The notes beneath the pieces are model-generated. The model searched no databases and was not told the DNA's origin. It saw only the letters and a program-made list of their open reading frames with translations. This document shows positions 1 through 8,383 of a stretch of DNA of 64,000 nucleotides, one piece after another. The DNA is from Phenylobacterium montanum (GTDB lineage Bacteria > Pseudomonadota > Alphaproteobacteria > Caulobacterales > Caulobacteraceae). The position numbers and the translations under genes were made by a program. Location of the stretch: positions 5,302,501-5,366,500 of the forward strand of contig NZ_CP073078.1 of NCBI RefSeq assembly GCF_018135625.1. Direction: 5' to 3'. The first letter of the stretch is position 1, and each line of letters begins with the position of its first letter.

Positions 1-963
1 ACGGCGCTCTCGGTGGTCAATGGCCAGGTCTATATCGCCGGGACCTCGACCGGCGGCTTGCCGGGCCTCGCCGGACCGACCGACACCGCCGGCTCCTCGA
101 CCGGGACCAACGAGGGCTATGTCGCCAATATCGACATCGCCACCGGCCAGGTGCAGTGGTCCCAGGCCCTGCAGGGGCAGGACGGCTACGACCATCCCGA
201 ATCCATCGCCGTCGATGCGACAGGCGCCAGCGTGCTGGACCGCCTGGGCCTGCCGGACGGAACCCTGCAGTACACCAGCTCGCAGAACCTGACCCAGGCC
301 ACCTCGGTCCGGGCCGGGGACCAGTTCCAGATCCGCACCTCGCCCAACGGCCCCCTGGCCACGGTGACCATCTCGGCCAACGAGACCCCGCAATCCCTGG
401 CGCTGAAGATCCGCCAGGCGGCCGGCTTCCAGGCCAATGTCACGGTGGTTCCGACCGGCGGCAAGGAAGAGGTGAAGATCACGCCGGAGACCAAGCAGGG
501 GGTGATCGAGTTTGTGCCCGGGCCTTCGGGCAAGGACGCTCTGGGTCCGCTGGGCATCAAGCCCGGCATCGTCATGAGCGGATCGGCCCTGCCGACCCAG
601 ACGCAGAAAGCCACCACCACCGGCGTCAACCCGTCGGCCAAGCCCAAGATTCCGACGGACTACTATGGGCTGGGCCTGGATCAGAATTTCGATTTCACCA
701 CCAAGGCCGGCATCAAGGCCGCTCAGGCGGCGATCAGCGCAGCCATGGCCAAGGTCCAGAACGCCTATTACAACCTCAAGAACGCCGGCCAGACCAAGCT
801 GCCGACCTCCAACCCCTCGGGCAAGGTGCCGACCTACCTGACCAACCAGATCGCCAGCTATCAGAACGCCCTGAACCGCCTGACCGGCGGGAGCTCGAGC
901 AGTTCGTCCAGTTCAAGCACCGGCTATTCCTCGGGCAGTGCGGCGTCGCAGCTCCTGGCGTGA
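1..963 (+). CDS. C-terminal part of a FlaEY-like flagellar regulatory protein (5' truncated)
   Basis: The reading frame is open from base 1, so the true start lies upstream of the window. The visible 320 residues begin with the tail of a beta-propeller-like repeat region (VANIDIATGQVQWSQAL, then SIAVDATG). A central domain follows that resembles the small domains inserted in hook-associated proteins and flagellins (ISANETPQSLALKIRQAAGF). The end is a Ser-rich tail. This arrangement resembles the FlaEY regulatory protein of Caulobacterales, which influences flagellin production. The family assignment is from memory of such proteins and is tentative; a secreted or adhesin-like protein with the same modules is an alternative. 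Confidence 0.45.
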   Translation, partial: TALSVVNGQVYIAGTSTGGLPGLAGPTDTAGSSTGTNEGYVANIDIATGQVQWSQALQGQDGYDHPESIAVDATGASVLDRLGLPDGTLQYTSSQNLTQATSVRAGDQFQIRTSPNGPLATVTISANETPQSLALKIRQAAGFQANVTVVPTGGKEEVKITPETKQGVIEFVPGPSGKDALGPLGIKPGIVMSGSALPTQTQKATTTGVNPSAKPKIPTDYYGLGLDQNFDFTTKAGIKAAQAAISAAMAKVQNAYYNLKNAGQTKLPTSNPSGKVPTYLTNQIASYQNALNRLTGGSSSSSSSSSTGYSSGSAASQLLA

Positions 964-999
964 CTTGAACCTGCGCTCGGCTCGTCGTAGCCAAGCACC

Positions 1000-1671
1000 A
1001 TGGATTCCGCACAGAATCGCAGGCTGTGGCTGACGCTTGGCGGGGGCGTCGCGGTCCTTGTGATCTCCCTCGCCCTGGCCTTCGTGATCCTGGGGCGCGA
1101 GCATGCGTCCAAGGCGCCGCCGCCGGCCTCCACCGGCGGCCTCGTTGTGCAGATGGGCCACCCGGACGACACCAAGCCGGACCCGAAGGCGCCACTGCGC
1201 TGCTTCGTCGGCGGCCTGTTCGTGGGCATGTCGACCCTGGCCGACTGCGCCAAGCGCAACGGCGTGGCCACCGACGCCCTGGACGTGGGCGTGGACTCCT
1301 CCGGCGCCCTGGCTGCGGCCAGCCAGGCCGGAACCAACCTGACGCCGCTGCCGCCGAGCGGCGCACCGGCGGAGCAGTCGCAGGCGGCGGCCGACGCGGC
1401 CAATTTCGCGACCCTCAAGACCGCGTCCGGGGACTGCCTGCGCTACGCCAGCGGCGAATGGCGGCGGGTGGGCGATGCGCTCAGCCTGGGCGCCTGCGTC
1501 CAGACCCTGTTCGCCGGCCACTGCGAAAAGCTGGGTGGGGCGAGCTATGGCCGCTGGATGGGCCAGACCCTGAGGCTGTCGCCGCACCACGTCGAAATCT
1601 CCAGCGACAACAAAACCTTCCGCCCCCTGGCGGACCAGTCTGACACCACCTGCGCCATCGGCGAGTTCTGA
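1000..1671 (+). CDS. hypothetical single-pass membrane protein
   Basis: 223 residues, with one clear transmembrane segment near the N-terminus (roughly residues 10-31, LTLGGGVAVLVISLALAFVI) followed by a proline- and alanine-rich linker and a C-terminal region with several cysteines (around residues 66, 82, 147, 166, 174 and 219), which suggests a periplasmic domain with disulfides. The ATG at 1000 is the only sensible start. The stop is separated by one base from the next ATG, so it is probably co-transcribed with the GFA-family gene. No known family was recognised. Confidence 0.6.
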   Translation: MDSAQNRRLWLTLGGGVAVLVISLALAFVILGREHASKAPPPASTGGLVVQMGHPDDTKPDPKAPLRCFVGGLFVGMSTLADCAKRNGVATDALDVGVDSSGALAAASQAGTNLTPLPPSGAPAEQSQAAADAANFATLKTASGDCLRYASGEWRRVGDALSLGACVQTLFAGHCEKLGGASYGRWMGQTLRLSPHHVEISSDNKTFRPLADQSDTTCAIGEF

Positions 1672-1672
1672 G

Positions 1673-2098
1673 ATGCGCGGGCGCCTGACGGGCGGCTGTC
1701 ACTGTGGCGGCGTTCGTTTCGCCTATGCGGGCGAACTCGGCGGGGCGCAGGGCGCCGTGACCCTGTGTTGGTGCGCCGACTGTCGTCGGGCGCAAGGCTT
1801 CGCCGCGGCGGTGGCGCCGGCCGAGGCGACGGGTTTCGAGGTGACGCAAGGCGCGGACCTGATCTGCGAATACGAGTCCTCGCCGGGCAAGCGCCGCGCC
1901 TTCTGCCGCGCCTGCGGCTCGCCGCTCTATTCCCGAAGAGACGACCGGCCCGAGGGCTTGAGGCTGCGCCTGGGGGCGCTGGACCAGACGCCGGAGAGCC
2001 TGGCGATCGAAGCGCAGATCCATACTGCCGCCCGCCCGGCCTGGGCCGCGGAAGCCTGCGAAGCGCCGGCCTACCCAGGGACCGAACCTGGCCGATAA
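1673..2098 (+). CDS. GFA / CENP-V family zinc-binding protein
   Basis: 141 residues with the signature of the glutathione-dependent formaldehyde-activating (GFA) fold: an early CHC pair (GGCHCGGVRF, residues 7-16), a CWCADCRR motif and a late CRACGSPL motif, which together supply the structural and catalytic zinc ligands. The family includes S-(hydroxymethyl)glutathione synthase-type proteins, but most bacterial members are uncharacterised, so no substrate can be given. It starts one base after the preceding stop codon. Confidence 0.8.
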   Translation: MRGRLTGGCHCGGVRFAYAGELGGAQGAVTLCWCADCRRAQGFAAAVAPAEATGFEVTQGADLICEYESSPGKRRAFCRACGSPLYSRRDDRPEGLRLRLGALDQTPESLAIEAQIHTAARPAWAAEACEAPAYPGTEPGR

Positions 2099-2158
2099 AC
2101 TGTGCAAGCCTGGCTGCAGCCTATTGCGCACGGCCGGCGCCGGTGTAGCGTCCGGATC

Positions 2159-2551
2159 ATGACTCGCACCGTTCTTCTTGCCGCCGTGGTCGCCGCAGGG
2201 CTCGCGCTCTCGGCCTGCGAGAAGCAGATCGAGGCCCCGATGGACCGGGGCCTGTGCACCCAGCTGGTGTTCAAGAACGGCAAGGCGCAGTTCAACACCG
2301 TCTCCAAGAACGAGCCGACGCTTGAAGCCTGCGCCGCCTCGCTGGAGGGCATGCGGCTGCGCTTCCTGCGCTTAGGCGGCAGCATGGAGACCATATCCGG
2401 CGCCTATCAGGGCCAGTTTCTGTTCCTGCAACCGGAGGGGGTGTTCACCTCGCAGAGCTTCACCGGCGCGCGGTTCCTGCTCCTAGTGCGCACGGGCGAT
2501 GGGCGGCTGGCCAAGCTGGGCGCCGGGCCGATGGGGAACACCGCGCCGTAA
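2159..2551 (+). CDS. small lipoprotein, hypothetical
   Basis: 130 residues when started at the ATG at 2159, which gives a good lipoprotein signal (hydrophobic stretch then lipobox LSAC, acylated Cys at about residue 19). An upstream in-frame ATG at 2102 would place a basic, unlikely segment before the signal and is rejected. The mature part is a short globular domain with two cysteines and no recognised family. It is likely anchored in the periplasmic leaflet of the inner or outer membrane. Confidence 0.65.
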   Translation: MTRTVLLAAVVAAGLALSACEKQIEAPMDRGLCTQLVFKNGKAQFNTVSKNEPTLEACAASLEGMRLRFLRLGGSMETISGAYQGQFLFLQPEGVFTSQSFTGARFLLLVRTGDGRLAKLGAGPMGNTAP

Positions 2552-2557
2552 GGCGTC

Positions 2558-2572
2558 GAACGAAACGAGAAC
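2558..2572 (+). promoter_or_regulatory. LexA (SOS) box upstream of ssb
   Basis: The sequence GAAC-N7-GAAC (GAACGAAACGAGAAC) is the reverse complement of GTTC-N7-GTTC, the direct-repeat LexA operator known from alphaproteobacteria. It lies 78 bases upstream of the ssb start, next to a plausible promoter (TTGATC at 2580-2585 and ATAGGG at 2602-2607), a position suited to repression. Confidence 0.65.
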
Positions 2573-2649
2573 ATTTTCATTGATCGTGCGGCCGCATTTG
2601 GATAGGGTCGCCTGATCACGGGCTCTACGGACACCAAGGTGAGGATTAC

Positions 2650-3147
2650 ATGGCGGGCAGCGTCAACAAGGTCATTCTGGTCGGCAATCTGGGTAAGGAT
2701 CCCGAAATCCGCAGCCTCGGCTCAGGCGACCGCGTCGCCAACCTGACCCTGGCCACGTCGGAAACCTGGCGCGATCGCCAGAGCGGCGAGCGCAAGGAAA
2801 AGACCGAGTGGCACCGGGTGGTGATCTTCAACGAGAACCTGGTGAAGGTGGCCGAGAGCTATCTGAAGAAGGGCTCCAAGGTCTATGTCGAGGGCTCGCT
2901 GCAGACCCGTAAGTGGACCGACCAGTCGGGCCAGGAGAAGTATTCCACCGAGGTGGTGCTGCAGAAATTCCGCGGCGAGCTGACCATGCTGGACGGCAAG
3001 GGCGGCGGCTCTGAGGACCGCGACGAGGGCGGCTATGGCGGCGGCTACAGCCAGGGCGGCGGTGGCTTCCAGCCGGCCCAGCGCGCCCAGCCGTCCGGCC
3101 CGCGCGAGAGCTTCTCGGCTGATTTGGATGATGAGATCCCGTTCTAG
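2650..3147 (+). CDS. ssb: single-stranded DNA-binding protein
   Basis: 165 residues. An N-terminal OB-fold of about 110 residues (begins [15 protein letters not shown], includes [20 protein letters not shown]) is followed by a Gly-rich flexible linker and the conserved acidic tail DLDDEIPF, the docking site for SSB partner proteins. It coats ssDNA in replication, recombination and repair. The start is preceded by GGTGAGGA. The LexA box at 2558-2572 implies SOS induction. Confidence 0.97.
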   Translation: MAGSVNKVILVGNLGKDPEIRSLGSGDRVANLTLATSETWRDRQSGERKEKTEWHRVVIFNENLVKVAESYLKKGSKVYVEGSLQTRKWTDQSGQEKYSTEVVLQKFRGELTMLDGKGGGSEDRDEGGYGGGYSQGGGGFQPAQRAQPSGPRESFSADLDDEIPF

Positions 3148-3180
3148 GGATCATCAAAGGGGCGGGCAGGGGGACCGGGC

Positions 3181-3825
3181 ATGACCGCTGTCGTCGATCT
3201 GTTCTGGTCCTTCCGCAGCCCCTATTCGTACCTCGCGGCGCCGGGCGCGCTGCAGCTGGGGGCGGACTACGACGTCAAGGTCCGTTTTCGGCCGGTGCTG
3301 CCGCTGGCGGTGCGCCAGCCCTCGTTCTTCGATCCCGAGAACCTGAAGCGCGCCCGCTACATCATGATCGACTGGGGGCGGCGGGCCGAGATGCTGGGCA
3401 TGCCCCACGCCTGGCCCCAGCCGGACCCGATCGCGCTGGAACCGGGCACGGTGAAGGCGGCCGAGCACCAGCCCTACATCTATCGCCTGACCTATCTGGG
3501 CGCCGAGGCCGAGCGGCGCGGTCATGGCGTGGCCTTCGCCAAGGAGGTCTCGGCCCTGACCTTCGGCGGCGTGGTGGACTGGCACCTGGGCGACCACCTG
3601 GCCCGGGCGGCGGAGCGAGCCGGCCTGAACCTGGCGGAGATGGACGCCGCCATCGCCGATGAGGCGACCTATCGCGCCATCATCGAAGAAAACCAAGTGT
3701 CCCTGACCGCCTCCGGCCACTGGGGCGTGCCGACCTTCGTCCTCGACGGCGAACCCTTCTTCGGCCAGGACCGCCTCGACACCCTGCGCTGGCGGCTGGA
3801 TCAGCGGGGACTGCGGCGGGAGTAG
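3181..3825 (+). CDS. 2-hydroxychromene-2-carboxylate isomerase-like (DsbA/GST-kappa fold)
   Basis: 214 residues of the HCCA-isomerase/GST-kappa branch of the thioredoxin superfamily. The N-terminal motif FWSFRSPYSYLA carries the Ser that contacts glutathione in place of the CxxC of DsbA, and the C-terminal ASGHWGVPTFVLDGEPFFGQDRL is the conserved thioredoxin end. HCCA isomerase acts in naphthalene degradation with glutathione as cofactor. Here the substrate is unknown, but an aromatic-degradation cassette lies 550 bases downstream. Confidence 0.85.
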   Translation: MTAVVDLFWSFRSPYSYLAAPGALQLGADYDVKVRFRPVLPLAVRQPSFFDPENLKRARYIMIDWGRRAEMLGMPHAWPQPDPIALEPGTVKAAEHQPYIYRLTYLGAEAERRGHGVAFAKEVSALTFGGVVDWHLGDHLARAAERAGLNLAEMDAAIADEATYRAIIEENQVSLTASGHWGVPTFVLDGEPFFGQDRLDTLRWRLDQRGLRRE

Positions 3826-3830
3826 GAGAC

Positions 3831-4349
3831 GTGTTGGCGAGTTGGTCCGACAAATATGCTTACCTGATTGGTCGGCGAATTGAGGCTGTGATCTGGATGC
3901 CTATGACATCAGACACACCTCAACTCGTGACCGAATTCAAACTCGCTTCGTTCAGCTTCACTGGCGCCGCATTTGTGGCTTTTGCGGAAGACCACAAGCT
4001 ATTTCTGACTTGGCGACAATCCGGTCAAAACATGGTGCTCAGCGAAGGACTCGACCAAGTTTGGGTCGAATATTCCCTTGACCGGGTTCGCGCAGACACA
4101 GGCGAGCTCTGGGGTGGCCTTGAAGATGGGACACTAAAGTCTGCAGAATTCTTTACAGCGCCCTCAATCGAGAGCGGTGAGGTCGTCGGCATTCGTCACG
4201 TCGTGGAATCGGGTGGTCATCCGCTTCATTTTTGGATTGGCACCGGTGGTTCTGACTTCATCGGCGACATGGATGATTTATGGGTTGGCGTGGGCATCGA
4301 GCCTCCCAACTTCACCGAACTCACCTCAGTGGGGCGTGTTGGCGATTGA
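3831..4349 (+). CDS. hypothetical protein, unusually AT-rich for the window
   Basis: 172 residues from a GTG start at 3831, which is preceded by TAGGAG at suitable spacing. Composition and codon use (many AT-ending codons) differ clearly from the neighbouring genes, suggesting recent acquisition. There are no membrane segments and no recognised motif; the protein is acidic toward the C-terminus (ESGGHPLHFWIGTGGSDFIG). The gene sits between the isomerase gene and the converging monooxygenase operon. Confidence 0.55.
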   Translation: MLASWSDKYAYLIGRRIEAVIWMPMTSDTPQLVTEFKLASFSFTGAAFVAFAEDHKLFLTWRQSGQNMVLSEGLDQVWVEYSLDRVRADTGELWGGLEDGTLKSAEFFTAPSIESGEVVGIRHVVESGGHPLHFWIGTGGSDFIGDMDDLWVGVGIEPPNFTELTSVGRVGD

Positions 4350-4378
4350 GCCTTTCATGGGCTGGGGTCTGCTGCCGG

Positions 4379-5872
4379 TTATGAGCCGATCAGTGCCGCC
4401 CAGCCCGCGGCTAACCCAGCTGCCGATCCCGCGCCAAAGACGTAGCGGTCGGGGCGAATGAGTACCGCTTCCATTTCTCGCTTCGCCAGCCAGGCTCTGA
4501 TCGCTTCGGCGTAGGGCTGTAAGGCCGGATTGCTCAGCCTCCAGGCCGCGAGGCCGTCGGTGAGAATTGGATCGACCGCGTCGATCGAGATCAGCCACGC
4601 CCCATCGCCAAGCACATCATCCAGCTTTGCCTGCCCCCCTGCACCCTCCGCCCACGGCTGCGGGAAATATTCCCCAGCACCAGGTGTTCCTTCTACGATG
4701 CAGCCGGCGCTGAGCGGTGGAAAGGCCATGGGGCCGGGTGGCGCGTCGCCGGCGGCGCGCTGGGCCAGCATGGCGGCGTCGCGGGCGGCGGCGGCGGCCG
4801 GGTCGGTGATGCAGACGGTGCGGCCCATCATCAGGGCGAGGTCGATGATCGCGCGGACGTGCGGCTCGCGCTCGGCCTGATAGGTGTCCAAGAGCGCTTC
4901 GGGGGCGCGGCCGCGCAACACTTCCGCCAGCTTCCAGGCGAGGTTGGCGGCGTCGCGCACGCCCGAGCACAGGCCCTGGCCGGCGAAGGGCGGCATCTGG
5001 TGGGCGGCGTCGCCGGCCAGCAGCACGCGGCCCTTGCGCCACTCGCGGGCGACCAGGGCGTGGAAGCGATAGACCGCCTTGCGCTCCAGGCTGACGGCGC
5101 CTTCGACGTTCCAGGGCTTCAGCAGCGCGGCGATGAAGCCGTCGTCCAGCACGTCTTCGGCGGTCTCGCCCGGCTTCAGCATGAACTCCCAGCGATGCCG
5201 ACCCGAGCCCATCTGCACGCAGGTGGTCGGCCGGGCGGGATCGCAGATCTGCAGGTTGAGGGCGGGCAGGCGCGAGGGGGCGTGGACGATGGTGTCGATC
5301 ACCAGCCAGGGCTCGTCGAAGGCGAGGTCGTCCAGGTCGATGCCCGAAAGCTCGCGCACCGTGCTGCGGGCGCCGTCGCAGCCGACGACATAGGCGGCGC
5401 GGAGGACTTGCGGCCCTTCGGGCGTCTCGAAACTGGCCTGCACGCCCTGTTCGTCCTGGTCGAGGCAGGTGAGGGTCCATTCGGTCCGCAGCCGGGCCGT
5501 GGGGAAGTCCGCCAGGCGCTCGCGCAGGGTGGCCTCCAGCGAGGGCTGGTGGATCATGTTCGCCGCCGGCCAGCCGGAGGGCGAGCCGCCTTCGCCGGTG
5601 TTGAAGCGCAGCAGAACCTCACCGCCCGCGGTCAGGAAGTCGTAGCGCGCGGCGGGCTTCGAGCTGGCCATGATGGCGTCGGCCACGCCCAGGGACTGGA
5701 ACACCCGCACGATCTCATGGTCGATGTGCGCGGCGCGGGGCAGGGGATAGATGTCCGCCGCTCGGTCGGCGGCCAGGACGCTGAGGCCCTGTTTCGCCAG
5801 CAGCAGGGCCAAGGTCACGCCCACCGGCCCGGCGCCGACGATCAGCACGTCGCAGTCGAGATTGTCGGTCAA
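4379..5872 (-). CDS. FAD-dependent aromatic monooxygenase (MhpA-like)
   Basis: 497 residues, group A flavoprotein hydroxylase. Motifs are the GAGPVG dinucleotide fold (residues 13-18), the DG motif VVGCDGARS (near 166) and the GD motif LLAGDAAHQMPPFAGQG (near 287), the last typical of phenolic-ring hydroxylases such as 3-(3-hydroxyphenyl)propionate hydroxylase MhpA. It would use NAD(P)H and O2 to hydroxylate an aromatic ring in the cytosol. It is the last gene of a three-gene minus-strand operon, starting 3 bases after the FAH-family gene ends. The exact substrate cannot be read from sequence. Confidence 0.88.
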   Translation of the reverse strand: MTDNLDCDVLIVGAGPVGVTLALLLAKQGLSVLAADRAADIYPLPRAAHIDHEIVRVFQSLGVADAIMASSKPAARYDFLTAGGEVLLRFNTGEGGSPSGWPAANMIHQPSLEATLRERLADFPTARLRTEWTLTCLDQDEQGVQASFETPEGPQVLRAAYVVGCDGARSTVRELSGIDLDDLAFDEPWLVIDTIVHAPSRLPALNLQICDPARPTTCVQMGSGRHRWEFMLKPGETAEDVLDDGFIAALLKPWNVEGAVSLERKAVYRFHALVAREWRKGRVLLAGDAAHQMPPFAGQGLCSGVRDAANLAWKLAEVLRGRAPEALLDTYQAEREPHVRAIIDLALMMGRTVCITDPAAAAARDAAMLAQRAAGDAPPGPMAFPPLSAGCIVEGTPGAGEYFPQPWAEGAGGQAKLDDVLGDGAWLISIDAVDPILTDGLAAWRLSNPALQPYAEAIRAWLAKREMEAVLIRPDRYVFGAGSAAGLAAGWAALIGS

Positions 5873-5875
5873 GCT

Positions 5876-6715
5876 TCAGCCCTCCGCTTCGCAGCGGTTT
5901 TCGATATGGCCCAGGCCCTCGATCTCGCAGCAGACCATGTCGCCGGCTTTCAGGAACTGGCGCGGGTCCATGGCCGCGCCGACCCCGCCGGGGGTGCCGG
6001 TGAAGATCACATCGCCCGGCTCCAGGGTCATGGCTTGGGACAGGTGCGCGATCTGGTCGAAGACGTCGAACACCAGGTGGCGGGTGTTGGAGGTCTGCCG
6101 CGCCTCGCCGTTGACGCTGCAGCGGATCGCCAGCGCGTGAGGATCGGGGATCTCGTCGGCGGTGGTGATCCAGGGGCCGAATGGGGCGTGGGTGTCGAAC
6201 GACTTGCCCAGACTCCATTGCGGGGTGCGGTGCTGCCACATGCGCTCGGTGACGTCGTCGCCGACGCACCAGCCGAAGATGTGCGCCGGCGCCTGCTCCC
6301 GGGTGATGTGCCGGCCGCGGCGGCCGATCACCGCCACCAGCTCGACCTCGTAGTCGACGAACGGCGAGGCCCTGGGGATCTGGATCGGGTCGAAGGGGCC
6401 GTTGACCGAGGTCTGGGCCTTGGTGAACCAGACCTGGTGCTGCGGCCGCTCCATTTTGCTCTCTTCGATGTGGTCGGCGTAGTTGAGGCCGATGGCGAAG
6501 ATCTTGCCGGGACGCAGGACCGGCGCACGGAGCCGGACGCTGGAGAGGGGAACGCCGCCGCCGGCCGCGGCGATCTCTTCGACCTCCGGCCGCAGCCGGT
6601 CCCAGTCGACGATCAGCGGCAGGAGGTCGCCCTCACGCCCGAGATCGACGATCGTCTCACCCAGCACCACGCCGCACCGGGGGCCGGAGCCGCGGTCATA
6701 GGTTGCGAGCTTCAT
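5876..6715 (-). CDS. fumarylacetoacetate hydrolase (FAH) family protein
   Basis: 279 residues from the ATG at 6715, whose ATGA overlaps the stop of the upstream dioxygenase gene; a longer frame exists upstream but overlaps that gene. FAH-family landmarks are FAIGLNYADHIEES, the metal-ligand segment VDYEVELVAVIG, GWCVGDDVTER and the end GDVIFTGTPGGVG. Members cleave or decarboxylate ring-fission products (2-keto-enoates, acylpyruvates). Together with the neighbouring dioxygenase and hydroxylase it would process a meta-cleavage product. Confidence 0.9.
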   Translation of the reverse strand: MKLATYDRGSGPRCGVVLGETIVDLGREGDLLPLIVDWDRLRPEVEEIAAAGGGVPLSSVRLRAPVLRPGKIFAIGLNYADHIEESKMERPQHQVWFTKAQTSVNGPFDPIQIPRASPFVDYEVELVAVIGRRGRHITREQAPAHIFGWCVGDDVTERMWQHRTPQWSLGKSFDTHAPFGPWITTADEIPDPHALAIRCSVNGEARQTSNTRHLVFDVFDQIAHLSQAMTLEPGDVIFTGTPGGVGAAMDPRQFLKAGDMVCCEIEGLGHIENRCEAEG

Positions 6716-7647
6716 TGCGCGGCTCCGCTCATCATCGGGTGCAGGGGTCCCCAGTGGACGCCCAGCAAGGTCTGCATGTCGGCGATGTTCGACCCGTCCG
6801 CGGCGGTGAACAGGTCGCCGTCGGTCCAGTGCTCCAGCTCGTGGCCCCAGGGGTCTTTCCAATAGTCGAACACCTGGCTGCCCAGGATATGGCGGCCGAC
6901 GCCCCAGGCGGGCGTTCGGCCGGCCAGCTTCAGGTGGTCGTGGCCGCGCATCAGGTCGTCCTGGTCGGCGACCTCGAAGGCGGCGTGATTGAAGGCCGGG
7001 GCGCGCGGCGACTGCAGCAGGAACAGGGTGTGGTGGTCGGTGGGCGTCTCGCCGCGGTCGCAGCGTAGGAAGGCGCCGATAGCCATGCCTGGGGCGGGCT
7101 GGATCTCGTCACTGGTGATGAAGCCGAAGCGGGACTTGTACCAGGCTTCGGAGGTGCGGAAATCGCGGACCTCGAGCACGCAGTGGCCGAGCCGCACCAC
7201 GGTCGACGGGCCGCGCGGCAGGCGCAGAGGCGCGCGCTGGCGGGGGTGGGCGGCGGCCGAATTGTGCGGCTGGGGCGGCGCCAGCGGGAGTGGGGCGGCC
7301 TGGGCCTGGCCCGCCACCACCTCGACCATGCGGCCGTCCGGGTCGCGCAACCGCACCACCTTGCCGCCGCCCGGGGCGTCCAGGTCCTCCATCGCGACGC
7401 CCTCGGCCTGGGCCAGGCGCTCCAGGTCGGTCAGGCTGTCGGCGCGCAAACCCAGGGCGGCGAAGCCAGGCTCGCCTTCGGCCGTGGCGTGGAGGAAGGG
7501 CTGGGGACCGGCGCCGCGGGCGTAGAGCACGCCATCGGTCGCCCGCTCGGCCTTGAGGCCGAACTCACCGAGAAAGGCCGCCATCTGCTCCAGATCGGGC
7601 GCCGTGAAGCGCACGTGGGCGATGTCGGCGATCTTGATCAGGCTCAC
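6712..7647 (-). CDS. VOC-family extradiol (catechol 2,3-type) dioxygenase
   Basis: 311 residues made of two vicinal-oxygen-chelate modules. The C-terminal module keeps the 2-His-1-carboxylate triad of extradiol dioxygenases: His155 (VRLGHCVLEVRD), His221 (FNHAAFEVADQD) and Glu272 (WGHELEHWTDGD). A 30-residue Pro/Ala-rich linker separates the modules. Expected activity is Fe(II)-dependent ring opening of a catechol. It is the first gene of the operon, divergent from the TetR gene. Confidence 0.85.
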   Translation of the reverse strand: MSLIKIADIAHVRFTAPDLEQMAAFLGEFGLKAERATDGVLYARGAGPQPFLHATAEGEPGFAALGLRADSLTDLERLAQAEGVAMEDLDAPGGGKVVRLRDPDGRMVEVVAGQAQAAPLPLAPPQPHNSAAAHPRQRAPLRLPRGPSTVVRLGHCVLEVRDFRTSEAWYKSRFGFITSDEIQPAPGMAIGAFLRCDRGETPTDHHTLFLLQSPRAPAFNHAAFEVADQDDLMRGHDHLKLAGRTPAWGVGRHILGSQVFDYWKDPWGHELEHWTDGDLFTAADGSNIADMQTLLGVHWGPLHPMMSGAAQ

Positions 7648-7667
7648 TCGCGCCTCCCTGGTCTATA

Positions 7668-7687
7668 AGTTGACTATTTGGTCAAGT
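7668..7687. promoter_or_regulatory. palindromic operator candidate for the TetR regulator
   Basis: TTGAC-N6-GTCAA (7670-7685) is a perfect inverted repeat, extending to AA-n-TTGAC-N6-GTCAA-n-TT. It lies in the short divergent gap, 23 bases upstream of the dioxygenase start and 45 upstream of the TetR start, where a TetR dimer would control both. Confidence 0.55.
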
Positions 7688-7729
7688 TTGTGCGAACCTG
7701 TATCTGAAGTCAAGCCCCAACGCCGCCCG

Positions 7730-8383
7730 ATGAGTTCGCCCGTGACCGACAGAGCGCCCAGCCGCCAGGAACCGCGCCGCCTGAAGACCCGCGCCGCCCT
7801 GATGGCCGCGGGCGCCGAGCTGATGGCCCAGCGCCCGATCGACGCCATTCCGGTCAACGACATCGTCGACGCCGCTGGTGTGGCGAAGGGCAGTTTTTTC
7901 AATCACTTCGCCGACAAGGACGACTTCGCCGCGGCGGTGGCGGGCGAGATCCGTGCAGCGATGGAGGCCCAGGTCACGGCGGCCAACCGGGGCGTCGAGG
8001 ACCCGGGCCTGAGGGTCGCACGCGGCCTCGCCAGCTTCGTCGCTTTCGCCCTGGCCGATCCAAGGGCGGCGCGGATCATGCTGCGCAGCCATGACCGGGC
8101 GCTGGGGGCTGGCCACCCCCTGAACGCCGGCGTGCGCGCAGACCTGGAGTTGGGCCAGAGGCGGGGCCGCTTCCGCGCCGCAGGCGTCGAGGCTGGGGTG
8201 CTCTATGTCGTTGGGGTCGGCCAGGGCCTGCTGGCGGCAGTGATGGCCGGGCCTATGACGCCGCCCGCCGCGCGCGCCCTCAGCGCCGAGGTGCTGGCTC
8301 TGCTGCTCGCGGGATTGGGAATGCCGGCGGGTGAGGCTGACGTGGTCGCGGGCGAGGCGGCCCAGCTGATCGGGGAGGCCTAA
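7730..8383 (+). CDS. TetR/AcrR-family transcriptional regulator
   Basis: 217 residues from the ATG at 7730; a longer frame back to 7553 would run into the divergent gene and is rejected. The N-terminal helix-turn-helix is typical (INDIVDAAGVAKGSFFNHFADKDD-like, residues about 43-65 here), followed by an all-helical ligand domain. It probably represses the divergent aromatic cassette and is released by a pathway intermediate. Its stop overlaps that of the converging GNAT gene. Confidence 0.9.
   Translation: MSSPVTDRAPSRQEPRRLKTRAALMAAGAELMAQRPIDAIPVNDIVDAAGVAKGSFFNHFADKDDFAAAVAGEIRAAMEAQVTAANRGVEDPGLRVARGLASFVAFALADPRAARIMLRSHDRALGAGHPLNAGVRADLELGQRRGRFRAAGVEAGVLYVVGVGQGLLAAVMAGPMTPPAARALSAEVLALLLAGLGMPAGEADVVAGEAAQLIGEA

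Noticed and set aside
4859-6865. 668-codon plus-strand open frame opposite the aromatic operon
   Set aside because: A mirror of high-GC codon use on the minus strand; low-complexity Gly/Ala/Arg/His product without homology pattern.
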